From contig NC_092570.1 of NCBI RefSeq assembly GCF_037975245.1, forward strand, positions 5,211,001-5,275,000: a DNA stretch of 64,000 nucleotides, given 5' to 3'. This DNA comes from Apostichopus japonicus (Eukaryota > Echinodermata > Holothuroidea > Aspidochirotida > Stichopodidae). The notes under the pieces are model-generated. The model did no database searches and was not told the origin of the DNA. It saw only the letters and a list, made by a program, of their open reading frames with translations. Made by a program: the position numbers and the translations under genes. Positions 51,201 to 60,059 of the stretch are shown here, in pieces (positions within the stretch are counted from its first letter, which is position 1; each line of letters begins with the position of its first letter).

Positions 51201-54200
51201 ATGTATGGTGCAATGCAAATGTACTGTAAATCTGGCTACAGCCAGGTGTGAAAGCAGTCTAATATCTAGTGTCTAGAAAATCAACAGTGTGGAAGTACAG
51301 GTACTGTACATCCCTAGTTCTTAGATTACAGCTATATAAAGGACCTTTCTGATACTTAAAAATTCCATAAATAACAGTGCTGTATCATCAACATCAACAA
51401 GACTACAGGGTTTTATTTCAAAAAGTAATGGGAAATTATAATAAACATATTGATATATGTTTCTGATTTGCATCTTGTATGTGACTATGTACACAGTATA
51501 TAGAGTCTGGGCAACAAAGCCAAAAAGAATTGTTAAAACTAATTACTTTACTAACATATAATTAAAGGTGAAAGAGTCAACGGAGGAGCTTGTCCTAGCT
51601 TGATCAGACCACAGCAGCCCAAGGCAGAGATTTGGGTAAAATTCTCAGAAAATTGTGAAATCCATGCAAAAAGGTTACTCAAAGGTGATTGGTCAATCCA
51701 TTTATAATGGTTGCGTAGTGGTTTCCAGCATCCTTAGCCAAATAAACCACCCTGAGGTAAGAATTGACTTGACCTATGTACACAGTTCATGTGTCTGGAT
51801 CTAAACTGTCTGGTGGTCACATGCCAAATACTGCATGTTCCTGTGTTAGTGTGTCAATGGGTTCTTTCACTTTTGAACAGGCCAGCTGCACAGTAAATTA
51901 CAGTAGTTCATTGGTGTTTTTCTGTTCTTTTACTACACTATCAAACTGGCAGGTCAATCCAGTACCCATAGTGCGTACATACTCTGAGATGTTTAGTAAA
52001 ATTCCAACCCATCAGTCTGACAGGAATTTTTGAGACTTTTGCACAGATTTTAAGTTATAATCTATGGTAATACGCTACAATACAAGCTTACAAAAAACGT
52101 TACCAGTTATTAGGCTAGGGTGGATGGGAATACGTAGGTAAATGGGACTGGTAAGTGAGGAGTGAGGTAAATTACATATTTCACAGACATGAAATCATCA
52201 ACTGTGTTATAAATATACTGTAGAAACATTTGCAAGCCAAAATAAAGCAATAAAGTCATACTCTTGGAGAAATTATCACATTGTCAGAAATTGACAATGT
52301 TAATACATTTATTTCTTTAATTAAACAACTATAAAGTACTGTGTACAACTTAAGGTATTAGCCAGAGTGTTTTGTGAGGTTCTTCACCTCTCTATATCTC
52401 CGACTCCCTTTCCCCTCACAAATCATTAATAATCTTTAATATAAACAGGAATACTATTCACATAGGCCTTACTGTATATCGCACTGACTTGCACCATATG
52501 TTTTTATTATCGCCATGTTACTGCACATACCAGTATATTGCAAGGTTCAACAACCTGTATGTCTCATATCACACTTGTAAGGAAAGAAAGGGCTGGATAC
52601 ATTGACGTAAATTCCAGAAATTGTCACATATTTCAATTGTTTTGTTCACATCTTTTATCAGTACATTGTTGGACTAGGCATACTGATATAAATTTCAGAC
52701 GTCTTTTTTTCATCTCATAATTCATCCCCATGTTATTTTGAATATATATTATGAAAAAACGAAGGAAACATGATAACTGCAACTACATGACAGTAATTTT
52801 TAATAGAGTCAGTGCATTTAGGATACATGCAAGTATGTACACATCAAGATAGTTAGTCCAGACGACATGTACATAACTTATCAGTCTGCACAGTGGGGAT
52901 GGGATATGGGGTGGGTATGGGATATAGGGTGGGGAATAAGATGGTGGGTGGGGATGGGATATGGGGTGGGGAGTAAGACGGTGGGTGGGGATGGGATATG
53001 GGGTGGGGAATGAGATGGTGGGTGGGGATGGGATATGGGGTGGGAGTGAGATGGTGGGTGGGGATGGGATATGGGGTGGGGAATGAGATGGGTGGGGATG
53101 GGATATGGGGTGGGGAATGAGATGGTGGGTGGGGATGGGATATGGGGTGGGGAATGAGATGGTGGGTGGGGATGGGATATGGGGTGGGGAATGAGATGGG
53201 TGGGGATGGGATATGGGGTGGGGGTGGGGAATGAGATGGTGGGTGTGGATAGGATATGGGGTGGGGATGTGATATAGGTGGGGAATGAGATGGTGGGTGG
53301 GTGTGATATGGGGTGGGGAAATGAGGTGGTGGGTGGGGGTGGGATATGGGGTAGGGAATGAGGTGGGGAATGAGGTGGGGTGGGGAATGAGGTGGTGGGT
53401 GTTGTGGGATATGTGTGGTAAATGTGGTGGTGGGTGGGGTGGGATATGGTGGGAATGAGGTGGTGGGTGGGGATGGGATATGAGGTGGGGAATAAGATGG
53501 TGGGGTGAGGAGAAAGGGAGTTGGGCCTGAAGAAAGAGAAAGAGTCAATGACCATACTGGGCTTGAATTTACCACTAGATTAAGACTTTGCAAAATGAGT
53601 CCAAAGCTTCTTCGGTCAAATGAACGGAAGAATCCATTAAAGAACTACACCAAGCATTGGAATTGATGTTTACTAACTTCATGCCTCGTGGGGCCTGTGT
53701 CCTACATCTGATGGCAGGAATGTTAATCAAAATATATTCACACTGAGGATTGTAAGACCTGTAACAACCTTCCATGGGCAGTTACTCGTTTCCTGGAGTG
53801 GCGCTATATAAATCTACATAGTATTAATATTTACTTTTGCTATTTAAACAAAAACTTCCCCACTTATATATTAAGAAAAGCAGGAAAATTTGTGCTCATC
53901 TTATTACCCTTCAAAACTGTGCAATTTCTACCCAAACTGTGATTATAAACTAAAAGCACCTACTGTACATGATACAGCTGGTGGAGTAATTGACCTTGAA
54001 ACCCGCTGAATACCGCCAAATGCAAATGAAATGCATAGAAAAGACTTGTTAATATTCACACCTGTTTACTACACTCTTAGCTACTATACATGCCTCATCA
54101 TGTGTCTATACAATACAGGTAAAGTATATACATGGACAGTTTTATTTTTGGTTTTTTCGGGCTGCTGCTTTTTTTTTGGTGAGCAAAATCTGTGTAGAAA

Positions 54201-57200
54201 TTTGACAGGGACAAATTTAGTATTGGAACTTTGTGTTCCATTTTTGAAGGCCATCAAGTTTGTGAAATATAAAACACTGTCGTTTCTCCTGTGTAACCCA
54301 AAAAATTGATATACATTTTTCGCACTTGTATACTTCACAATTTGCCCATTTTTGCATGGCATCTTGTGCTGCGATAACAGATGAAATATTTCCTGCTTGT
54401 GACATATGAAACTTGAGATCCACCTAAATGAAACATGTCATTACAAGCCAGTTCATTAGCTTTAACTATGTTTAGAGGCTGAATGAAAAATGCCGTTCTA
54501 ATTAAAATAAGTGGTTGAATTTGATTAACATGGCCCGTCACTTTCCAATTTATTGGAATCAAATGGAATAACTAACTCGTTTACTCAATAATTCATGTTA
54601 GGAAGTCTGATGCAGTGTGGGCTGTATATTTTGAACCATTTGTGAAGATTAAAAAGAACATGTTTGGGTTTTAAGTTATTAAAATTGATAAAACAAAAGA
54701 CTAACATTAAGTTAACATTTAGGCTAGCACTGAAGAGCCAACATCATCACCTCTGAAGCCTTTGTGAAAGGAAGTTAAAAGAACATTTCAGAGGTTCAAC
54801 GATTGTTCAAGGTGGATATCTTGAAAATTGCAATAGCTATGTAGAAACATTACCAGCTCTCAAAGTTTTCAATTTCTTGAACTAGAACATATCAAGCCTA
54901 AAAGTCACCCTTAAATGGTAAATTTTCAATGCTACAAATACCATTAACATGTGGGGAAATGTGGTTTCACACTAGCCCAGTGCCATTTTATTCAGGGCAG
55001 TGACAGTCAAACTGTACAACTTACTTAAATTTTACATGTATGTGATATACTGAAAGCATAATTGTCGGCCCCCCCCCCTCCCCCTCCCCCCCCACCCAAA
55101 ACAAATGAGGAGAAACTATTTATACCTTCTTTTGATGAAAAAAATCAGGGAAATTGGACGAGTATGATTTAACTTGCAAACCTGTCATTTGGAATAAAAT
55201 TCAATAGATTGGCAAGTTTTGGTAACCAGCCTCAACAGGCTGTGTCGAAATTACTCATCTTCAAACCTATATTACAAGCTTTTGAAAGCAACTGCTCACC
55301 TTTAATCCCGACCCCCACCAGGTCTTTATATTCTTTAATCTGACACCAATGGATAACCCTGAATTTGAGATAAAAGGCTTCCCAGAGACTTATTCTGCAA
55401 ATCTTTGGCAACTTTTAGCTTGCTAACATTTAGAAGCAACCATAACAACCTTTAGAGAGTGGGTGACATTGTTAAAAGTTGCAAATCCTGTACTAAACAT
55501 CCTTTTGGGTTTCAGCAAAGTTACATACAAGTTAGTAGGTACCATGTACTAGAGTACTAGACCTATACTACCAATGAGGAAATAGTCAAACCATAGTGTG
55601 TGGCATTTCCAAATTATCAGAAGGAAACGAGCATATCATAGGAAGTATAGGATACTGTAGGTTAACAACTTTCAAAACATATTGAGTATTAAAACAAGAC
55701 TGTGCTTTGATACAAGCATATCTAAATTTGGTACAGTATGTACAGTAGTCAGTACTGCAGTCCAATTGTTGCAAGCAAAAAACTGTATGTACAGGGAAGT
55801 ACCGTAGGCCACTTTGAATGACAATCAGAAATGACACAACTTACCGTACTGCATATATCACATACTGTCACACTGTGACAAAAGCCGAGGCCTAGAATGT
55901 TAGGATTTCAACCGGCTTGATACGAAAAAATGCCAGTGCTTACTGCATCTTCTGGATAGAATCAAGTTATCACTGTTATTTACTGACTTACAAGGCACAT
56001 CAGTTTTTACTGATGAGGCTTATGACAGAATCCCAATTAGTATTTGCTGATAATAAGCAGTAAATATGGAGCTATCGTCCATTCTTTGCCCATTTGACTA
56101 TAAACAATTGTGAACCGATTCACCATGCGTTTCAGTTCTTAATTTGGCAGAAAACTGATAGTGTCTTTTTTTCATACTGGCTAACAGCAAATTCCAATGG
56201 CGTTTAACTAGTAAATATCCCAAAGTTCAAGGCCTGACTAATGTAATGAGTACAAGACCAATTATTACAACAAGTTGGCATAAATATGTACTGCACATGT
56301 TTTTCAAGTTTTAACTGTTAAGACAAGAACAAGCTACCAATTTTCAATATATTTTCAATAACCTTTCTACACATTTTAGGCTTATATCACCAATCATAAT
56401 TGCAAAAACAAATATATATCACATTTTGGTACATTACATAATGAGGGGAAATTCCTACACTTTAGCTGTATGTGCACACTATACATATATGAACAGTACC
56501 ATATACTTGGTACACTACAGAGTACAGACCACTGATCTTAGTTGTACAGACCCTGGTGGCCACAACCACACTTGCTTTCTACCTCACAGTAGCATGCACG
56601 TATGGCAAGCTAGTACTGCATACAACATGTATGCAGTACTATACTGTGCATGTGGGCATACCACATGCTCATTTATCTTGCCGCAATGTGCATGCTGTTT
56701 ACCCTGGACTTACCCTCTGTCCGGAAATGATTGGAAACAATTACAGAAGTCATTTTCCATGACCATCGAGTTCCAGCAACACAACATAATTAATCATGAA
56801 CATTGTCATACACCACATAAAATGTCTATAACCCTACACTACAGTTCTATCCAAGATTTATCGATTTCTGTAAGACAAGTCACTGAGAGTAAGACTTCAG
56901 CCTCAGGCCGATAGACTAGGCCTGCGTAGCCTAACGTTACCATACTCACCCACGAGGCTAAATCGATACATTTTAGTGGAGCACGCCATTTTAGAAGTCC
57001 AAGTGCTTTTCCTTTAGACAACCAAAAAATCCTTCGAACAACCAAATATTAAGGCAAGGTTGTTCTAAGGACAACCTTAATATTTTCTTAAAAATGATCC
57101 CTTATGTGGAAGTTCTCCATGTTCCTATCACAGATCAGTACATATGCATGTATAGTCCTTTTTTTTCAATCGCAATTTGCCAGGAGATAAGCACATAAAG

Positions 57201-59291
57201 TTAAGAGAAGATGAGACTGCCCTAAAATCCAAGGGAGTTGGCAGGTCTACAAGTTAAGTACTGTATGTAACATAAGACTTGGAGTACATGTAGGTCTAGT
57301 TTTATATAGCAAAATGAAAATTGCTATATTGTCTACACTACAACTGGTTTTCAAATTTGCTTTCATCTGCTGAATCCAAATTTAGCCTAAGAAATAAATG
57401 TATGAGTAGCAAACTTTTCATAATCATATCAAATCTATAACATTTGCTCATTAACCATTAATAGTAGAAAAATGTAGTCCTAGGATGGTGTCTTAGCTTG
57501 ATCAATTGCAAACTTGCTAGCTTGTGCAGTTTCATAACTGCAGTGTCTGCAATACTCGGTACAACTAGTAGATAAATGATTTGACAGCTACTGTAGTGTT
57601 GATTTCGGAACTGCAGCATACCAGTGGCTGAGCGTCCATACAGTCAAGAGGGGGCGGATGCCCCCCCCCCCCCCTGACGGACTCAAATGGACTGCTGGCG
57701 CCCTTTTCAGCTTTTTACCACTTTTTACTTATTCACGATTATTGACTTTTTTATTGCGCTCTCAAATACCTATTGACATTTGTCACATTTTGTTGGTGTA
57801 ATTTTCTGACAAATTGGCGATGACACCTATTTATTCTTCGTTTATCTGCAAATTAGCAAGGCCCGGAACGGGTCATTTCCGGCGATCTAGGGAATATCTT
57901 CACTCAAAAAATTTCTGTACACTCCGCGCCAACCTGTGGTAGCGCTCTGCTTAGATAGTGTTGAAAGCGCCCCTACAGACCATTCTTGCCCCCCCTGACG
58001 AATACCCCTAGCTCCGCCACTGCAGCATACTGATCATTACAATATGGCGATTCAACAAATGATAGGTGGCGCAATTGTAAAACAATAATCGGCAATACTT
58101 AAGTACTGACCATTAACAAAAGAAATGCTATGGCCTATTCATAGTATAACTATAACAGGCTCAATGCTTACTAGTATCTGTTTGCATGGCATTTATAATT
58201 TTTGCCGGACAATCTCCACTGAAGCGTAATATTTTCAAGTGATGCTTCTTTTTGTTTCTCTGGCCTTACGAAGGTTACAGGCCTAGGCGTAGCTTTACAC
58301 TTGGTCAGGGCCAGAACCAAATAAGGTGTTTAGGGCAGTTCTTGGAAACAATGTGATATGAAACCAAGTTATAGCATGATGGGCTCATAATTGACGCACT
58401 TAAGGATTTGATCAACGATGCCTATCAAGAAAAAATCCAAATCACTCAACTGTATGTGTTTTTCATGTGTGTTGTTCCTCAGAAGTGTAATGATCTCAAA
58501 ATATTTATTGTTCTGTGCATATGCAATGTACAATTGAGTAGAACCTGACCACAATATGTCTGCCGTGTCAAGTTCTTTAATACCCCTAAATTGACACATT
58601 CCTCGATAAGCTAACTGTAACTTTTGTGTAAGTATACATCAATTGACTCTAAATGCTGTTTGCTATGCTCTGAGCCCCTATGCTCAGAGAGGTCAGGTCC
58701 CAGAGAGTAGTGGTATCATGCTGTTGTAATATTGGTTATTTTTAGGTAGTAAGATTTCCAAATCCTAAAAATATGTGCAAAATTGGGGGGAGGGGTGTTT
58801 AAAGCTTAAAAAAAACACAAATTGATCAGCACATAGCTGACATGGATTCAAACTCATAAAATACTGTATGTTACTCTGCTTCGCTGCAAAAAGTTTAAGT
58901 TGCGCCTGCTGTATCGTTGCCAGTATATTTTGAAGGTGCGTCAATTGCGAAGGTGAGTCAATTAAGAAGCCTTTACTATAACTGATAGCTTAAATCTAAC
59001 TAGTAACTTGAGGTCTAGCTACCAAGGCTACTGTACCCCTCGCGTTGTCATTTCATAACCTAACTAGGCTCTTCTCTAGGCTGTTCAATTTATCATGTTA
59101 TACTATAGCCTAGGGTAGGCATCTCACAGTATTTCAGACACAGGGCCTAGGCTATGCATTAGGCTGTTATTAGTACTCAATTTATTGTTACTACGGATAG
59201 TTTTACTGTAGTGTTAGGGCTAGCCTATATCGCCAAATGTAATAGTCGTTTCGTTAATGTTACTCTCACCACTTAAAGCTGATCTTTCCAT
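27064..59291 (-). CDS. GYG: Glycogenin (self-glucosylating glycogen primer)
   Basis: Exons: tentative 59270-59291 (ATG), then 47613-47751, 44208-44382, 35262-35424, 33788-33914, 33045-33177, 32115-32168, 30566-30739 and 27064-27291 (TGA). All phases agree, giving about 404 residues. Glycogenin is a GT8 enzyme that transfers glucose from UDP-glucose to its own tyrosine and then hands the primer to glycogen synthase. Landmarks include [10 protein letters not shown] at the N-terminus, [14 protein letters not shown], the metal-binding [55 protein letters not shown] (its Tyr is at the autoglucosylation position) and HFIGMAKPW. The C-terminus [16 protein letters not shown] matches the synthase-binding tail. 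A Gln/Ser linker separates catalytic domain and tail. Intron 3 holds a DIRS retroelement and the start of intron 4's upstream neighbour region holds a SINE. GYG1 versus GYG2 cannot be assigned. Confidence 0.95.
28330..28470. repeat. G-rich degenerate repeat
   Basis: Purine-biased GGTGGGGGTTGGGATGGTGG-type repeats in the last glycogenin intron. The many G3-G4 runs could form quadruplexes. Confidence 0.7.
28915..29410. repeat. About 240-bp tandem duplication in glycogenin intron
   Basis: Two copies, roughly 28945-29178 and 29185-29410, share in order TGGGCCCAAATGGTC, AATGCATTAGAG-like, GGAATTTTTTGGGCCCAGA and GACTGTATACCAAGTTTGGC. Inside each copy the word GGGCCCAA recurs. Confidence 0.8.
29592..29606 (-). 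CDS. GYG: Possible 15-nt glycogenin microexon
   Basis: CTTCTACGCAACGTC sits between a strong acceptor (TTCTTTCATTTCAG) and a consensus GTAAGT donor. It would add LLRNV in frame between exons 8 and 9. Inclusion cannot be judged from sequence. Confidence 0.35.
30566..30739 (-). CDS. GYG: Glycogenin exon 8, variable linker
   Basis: 174 bp, phase 0 to 0. It starts [12 protein letters not shown] and ends in a Gln-rich stretch ([12 protein letters not shown]). This linker is not conserved between species, so the exon is supported by splice sites and phase more than by similarity. Confidence 0.75.
31310..31670. repeat. About 150-bp duplicated block with insertion
   Basis: TATGAGCTTTGGCAGATGAG and CACAGTTTAAAGTGCCAACA ... 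TTAGCCCATAGATG occur at 31360-31456 and again at 31566-31662. The second copy carries about 50 extra bases upstream (TGAAATGCATGTTGCATTTA). Confidence 0.85.
32115..32168 (-). CDS. GYG: Glycogenin exon 7
   Basis: This 54-bp exon is too short to stand out as an open frame. It encodes [18 protein letters not shown], matching the family WWNIFTTNVLP segment, with a TTTCTCAG acceptor and a GTTAGT donor. Confidence 0.88.
33045..33177 (-). CDS. GYG: Glycogenin exon 6
   Basis: 133 bp, phase 2 to 0. It encodes [20 protein letters not shown] and an acidic segment ending HDEELIK. HFIGxxKPW is a GT8 hallmark. Confidence 0.94.
33788..33914 (-). CDS. GYG: Glycogenin exon 5 with priming tyrosine region
   Basis: 127 bp, phase 1 to 2, ending at a GTGAGT donor. 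It encodes [23 protein letters not shown] and [10 protein letters not shown]. The second Tyr of SYSYLPA aligns with the self-glucosylated tyrosine of mammals. Confidence 0.94.
34968..35228 (-). mobile_element. tRNA-derived SINE
   Basis: On the minus strand the 5' part has an A box-like TGGCTTAGCAATCGGG and a B box GGTTTGATACC (near 35177-35190). This is the internal RNA polymerase III promoter of a tRNA gene. A non-tRNA body follows (GGAAGCCACTCGAGGTG, CCATAAGCCCTTGTGGG), then an (ATT)n tail at 34968-34984. The body recurs at about 60400-60540 on the plus strand. It inserted in glycogenin intron 4 on the sense strand, just past the exon 4 donor. Confidence 0.85.
35262..35424 (-). CDS. GYG: Glycogenin exon 4
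   Basis: 163 bp, phase 0 to 1, with a CTCCGACAG acceptor and a GTATGG donor. It encodes [31 protein letters not shown] and TQGSFDG. A SINE starts only about 35 nt past the donor. Confidence 0.95.
36355..37739 (-). CDS. Three exon-like segments, unidentified membrane-type protein
   Basis: Segments 37574-37739 (out phase 0, GTATGT donor), 37048-37198 (phase 0 to 1, GTGAGT donor) and 36355-36530 (phase 1, then a stop) join without frame conflict. They encode hydrophobic peptides such as [32 protein letters not shown] and [20 protein letters not shown] do not recognise the family. The acceptor of the middle segment is weak. They lie in glycogenin intron 3 next to the DIRS element. They could be a nested gene, a relic or chance. 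Confidence 0.2.
37787..37908. repeat. DIRS inverted terminal repeat, distal
   Basis: Begins GCTTACCTGTCTCGCCACAA and ends CACTGCCCATCCTTCTCA. It is the reverse complement of 43486-43607 with a single visible mismatch (GGTAACC versus GGTATCC). Confidence 0.95.
38184..38204. repeat. DIRS internal complementary region (partial)
   Basis: GAGGAGACAGGTAAGTCACG resembles the outer edge of the terminal repeat (GGCGAGACAGGTAAGC). DIRS elements use such an internal copy as a template to complete the circular replication intermediate. Confidence 0.5.
38278..38370. repeat. Short tandem array at the truncated recombinase end
   Basis: Nine or so copies of a 10-12-bp unit AGTTACTAC(A/G) followed by an A-run at about 38375. 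It occupies the place where the recombinase catalytic domain should be. Confidence 0.85.
38349..38800 (-). pseudogene. DIRS tyrosine recombinase, N-terminal fragment
   Basis: The frame encodes [19 protein letters not shown], then [35 protein letters not shown] and [11 protein letters not shown]. This is the SAM-like core-binding domain that precedes the catalytic domain of tyrosine recombinases. The catalytic R, HxxR and Y residues are absent: coding sense ends near 38410 and tandem repeats follow. It overlaps the end of the RT frame in another phase, as is usual in DIRS. A GTGAGT at the end of the readable part could be a splice donor, but no following coding part is present. Confidence 0.82.
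38606..40696 (-). pseudogene. DIRS reverse transcriptase, RNase H and methyltransferase-like frame with internal stop
   Basis: The frame overlaps ORF1 by 17 bp. RT motifs in order are [45 protein letters not shown] and YAYLDD. A TGA (40036-40034) directly follows YLDD, then the same frame continues LIVGESKSS. RNase H motifs follow: [23 protein letters not shown] and [15 protein letters not shown], with MADALSR at the end. The last part ([29 protein letters not shown]) matches the domain of DIRS elements related to DNA adenine methyltransferases. The break is a single stop codon where relatives usually have a Trp. Confidence 0.92.
40680..42872 (-). CDS. DIRS ORF1 (gag-like)
   Basis: About 730 residues from the ATG at 42872; an in-frame extension to 42950 starts with hydrophobic residues and is probably not used. 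The N-terminus has a Cys-rich zinc-binding module ([23 protein letters not shown]). Next come a low-complexity Glu/Arg block encoded by a CTCTTT microsatellite, basic RS-type repeats ([10 protein letters not shown]), an acidic Pro-rich region and a conserved helical part with a basic RGG-rich C-terminus. The role is inferred to be RNA packaging, as for gag. The frame is intact. Confidence 0.85.
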   Translation of the reverse strand: MSRSQLKCVNCSMFRPGRAWDEHDLCPKCRTCTRRDPCLVCINFTPNQWLDIDTWLAGQRSKLQDKLDLLPNPSGSRTTGDRAQLGEEEEGEVLERGPVGAEEEGEKGKEREREGEREREREKEREKMPPTVPATSGSVMTKGKGKDKGKAPAKRKVPKKKSGLAGTEKASQSGSQRNNPPERQVPRAPTSPTRAPSGAHSREPEAGGSLSNQSRSRSGDREPQPSRSPAGIPDRESRGRNPSRNPARRDRTRSRSRSPRRGTRRGWSPASDQSSDSSDDGYRRAKRRYRPHKQRHEEEPSWLAQLTGLLKPLLEREQQRAEAETEAGSQKAATTTTTVPEPPLEPEAVTLGEDTLDCRASVNLSGLEDNSDVPPEFDPLEEEFPGIFEEEEAPTAGGSLPPELTTRVAEIFRKHLGFEDTPEVTTKPTRVSKLTATGETSTRPKSTIPVDASCYDRFEAIADKKRWTAFPAKAERAIRVPDEAWKTLFKCPTIPQEAREKLRSEQGSSSSHIFKNPSQKKLEELLVDVDLAARSGMKFTSVLMLTAEVLMRYHQQLPQDDTYVSRNEAGQLLLLLGPLVRLAFDQFARVAIRSVKARRENVISSIRWPSVEAKERMLALPSLGDNLFAGSFQQKLQEEVSRRETLAKSEFRSSERFRSRPHRLRESRPTRGGRGTSLRTPMRGTPRGRSRGTTSRPPRPWGTRGSGRSPATTRRDGDRSSTRPPFAARP
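42490..42565. repeat. CTCTTT microsatellite inside DIRS ORF1
   Basis: A pyrimidine run of CTCTTT units that encodes the Glu/Arg/Lys block of ORF1 on the minus strand without breaking the frame. Confidence 0.85.
43486..43607. repeat. DIRS inverted terminal repeat, proximal
   Basis: Reverse complement of 37787-37908. Ends in GGCGAGACAGGTAAGC at the junction with host sequence. Confidence 0.95.
43985..44130. repeat. Diverged DIRS terminal repeat
   Basis: GGTGGGCAGAATGAAAAGGATGGCAGT, GGTTACCAAGTGCTCCAGACACTGGTAGAG and TTGTGAGGAGATAGAAAAGTG keep the order of words in the DIRS terminal repeat at 43490-43607 but with many changes. It looks like an older related element and lies close to glycogenin exon 3. 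Confidence 0.5.
44208..44382 (-). CDS. GYG: Glycogenin exon 3 with DXD motif
   Basis: 175 bp, phase 2 to 0. It encodes [20 protein letters not shown], then [14 protein letters not shown] and [10 protein letters not shown]. The DAD motif binds the Mn/UDP-glucose. The usual Thr after DAD is Cys here. Confidence 0.95.
44720..45163. mobile_element. hAT-like nonautonomous element
   Basis: Ends CAGTGTTGCCAGC and GCTGGTAACACTG are inverted repeats with one mismatch. They are bounded by the exact 8-bp repeat GTCAGCAC at 44712-44719 and 45164-45171. The interior has TAGCGTTTTT and TTTTCTGGGGTT words near both ends and no coding frame. It lies in glycogenin intron 2. Confidence 0.9.
45172..47612 (-). 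other. Remainder of glycogenin intron 2
   Basis: AT-rich. A degenerate array of CCGATTCCGATTA at 46490-46570 ends in TCGGTTGAACACTAG, which looks like one end of another hAT-type element without its partner. A second partner-less end, TTATTTCCGACCCTG, is at about 46205. No exon is seen. Confidence 0.5.
47613..47751 (-). CDS. GYG: Glycogenin exon 2
   Basis: 139 bp, phase 1 to 2, with a CTCTTTTCCCAG acceptor and a GTAAAA donor. It encodes [20 protein letters not shown] and [13 protein letters not shown], the first beta strands of the GT8 nucleotide-binding fold. Confidence 0.93.
48335..48485. repeat. Diverged DIRS terminal repeat (plus-oriented)
   Basis: TGGGTATTTACAAGTGACGA, ACTTACCTGTCTCAACTCTA, CTACCTAGACTATTAACTG and TCTTCTGGGTCA follow the order of 37770-37900 at the DIRS left end. 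The similarity extends outside the 122-bp inverted repeat. Confidence 0.5.
48533..49017. repeat. About 242-bp tandem duplication
   Basis: Copies at 48533-48772 and 48775-49017 share long blocks (GAACTACAAGCTTGCTCTTC, AGTAGCTAAATATTCAGTAC, TTGCTCTTGTGTGTRGGATT) with a few percent difference. It is in glycogenin intron 1 and noncoding. Confidence 0.92.
49960..50100. repeat. G-rich degenerate repeat
   Basis: GGGTGGGTGGGTTTTAGCTGGGAG and similar runs. Several G3 tracts could form a quadruplex on the plus strand. Confidence 0.7.
52893..53510. repeat. 37-bp G-rich minisatellite, about 16 copies
   Basis: The unit is close to GGGATATGGGGTGGGGAATG followed by AGATGGTGGGTGGGGAT. Copies become irregular beyond 53270. 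Because 37 is not a multiple of three, long spurious Pro/His/Ser/Ile frames occur on the minus strand; they are not genes. Repeated G4 tracts predict quadruplex formation on the plus strand. Confidence 0.93.
53575..53758 (-). CDS. Exon-like segment with stop, unidentified
   Basis: An acceptor (GGTTGTTACAG) is followed by 61 codons beginning [20 protein letters not shown] and ending SFCKVLI-stop. Incoming phase 2 matches the segment at 54326-54423. I do not recognise the family. It lies inside the presumed first intron of glycogenin. Confidence 0.3.
54326..54423 (-). CDS. Exon-like segment, unidentified
   Basis: An acceptor (TTTCATTTAG) opens a phase-0 segment encoding [20 protein letters not shown] and [13 protein letters not shown]. 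The donor (GTGCGA) is mediocre. Together with 60785-60865 (phase 0 out) and 53575-53758 it would give about 121 residues. No function can be stated. Confidence 0.28.
57622..58022. mobile_element. hAT-like nonautonomous element, GCGGAGCG core family, copy 3
   Basis: Ends CAGTGGCTGAGCG and TAGCTCCGCCACTG pair imperfectly (CAGTGGC exact). The flanks are the exact 8-bp repeat CAGCATAC at 57614-57621 and 58023-58030. The inner part includes ATTAGCAAGGCCCGGAACGG, CATTTCCGGCGATCTAGGG and ACTCCGCGCCAACCTGTGG, the family core, with a C-run just inside the left end. Confidence 0.87.
58369..58585 (-). CDS. Exon-like segment, unidentified
   Basis: An acceptor (GTGTCAATTTAG) opens a 71-codon frame with [20 protein letters not shown] and [17 protein letters not shown] before a stop at 58369. 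The composition looks protein-like, but I find no family resemblance and no partner exon with matching phase. Confidence 0.2.
59270..59291 (-). CDS. GYG: Candidate glycogenin exon 1
   Basis: The ATG at 59291 lies in a good context (CGCCATGG). It is followed by seven codons and a phase-1 GTGAGA donor, giving [19 protein letters not shown] after the join. A second candidate with the same phase is the ATG at about 56990 ([19 protein letters not shown] donor). The first is preferred because the junction reads SETEAFV, as in relatives. Confidence 0.4.
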
Positions 59292-60059
59292 GGCGATAGT
59301 AATTTTGCGAACCCAAATTAGGAGAGACCAGACACAAGTTCAACAGTTGACGTTCACTTGGTGCAAAACAATCACGTACACAGCAAAGGCTCAATGTTCT
59401 CTTCCCATATACAAAATGAGTGCAATGTAATGTGTTGACTGCCACTAGCTCATAATCTTGCAATGTGTTAGTAGCACTAATACATCGTATCGGCCACATG
59501 TGATTTCAAAATCTCACTGACTTCCTATATCTGCCCTTTGCAGAATTCCAGTTATTTGCAGACCGTCTCATTATTTCTGAGGGGGGTTCACACCTTCCGC
59601 TTTGCAAGTTCCCTAAATTCATTCGTGAATATGTATATAGTTACAATAATAATTAGTGAGTTGTATTTTGTGAGAACGTATTATAAAAGTCATATTTCAA
59701 TTCAGACAAAATTTTGTCCAGGGTGAACTCTTATGTTAGGGTATACCTCTATTCTACTTGACCAATAAGAAAGTACTGGTCCCTTGGGTTAGATCCAGGT
59801 ACACTATAAGATGAATAGAGTATTTTGCAACAGTTGTGTCCATTTGAAGCCATATTGTCTCCAATTTGAAACGTACAGAGTGAAATTTACCAGCTTGCTT
59901 GCATGTACAACCCCTTCCCCATGTGCAATATCTCATCAAAATATCAACCCACACCACTGCATCAGCTAACCATGAAGCCATAGTACCAATGAACCTGAAG
60001 AATCAAAGACTTCAATTTTGTGTGAACAAAGTAACCGTAGGTATTCAATGACAAATGCT

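Noticed and set aside
52853-53593. Pro/His/Ser/Ile-repeat proteins of about 225-246 residues on the minus strand
   Set aside because: They are frames of the 37-bp minisatellite. The repeated peptide changes with frame, and there is no start or splice support.
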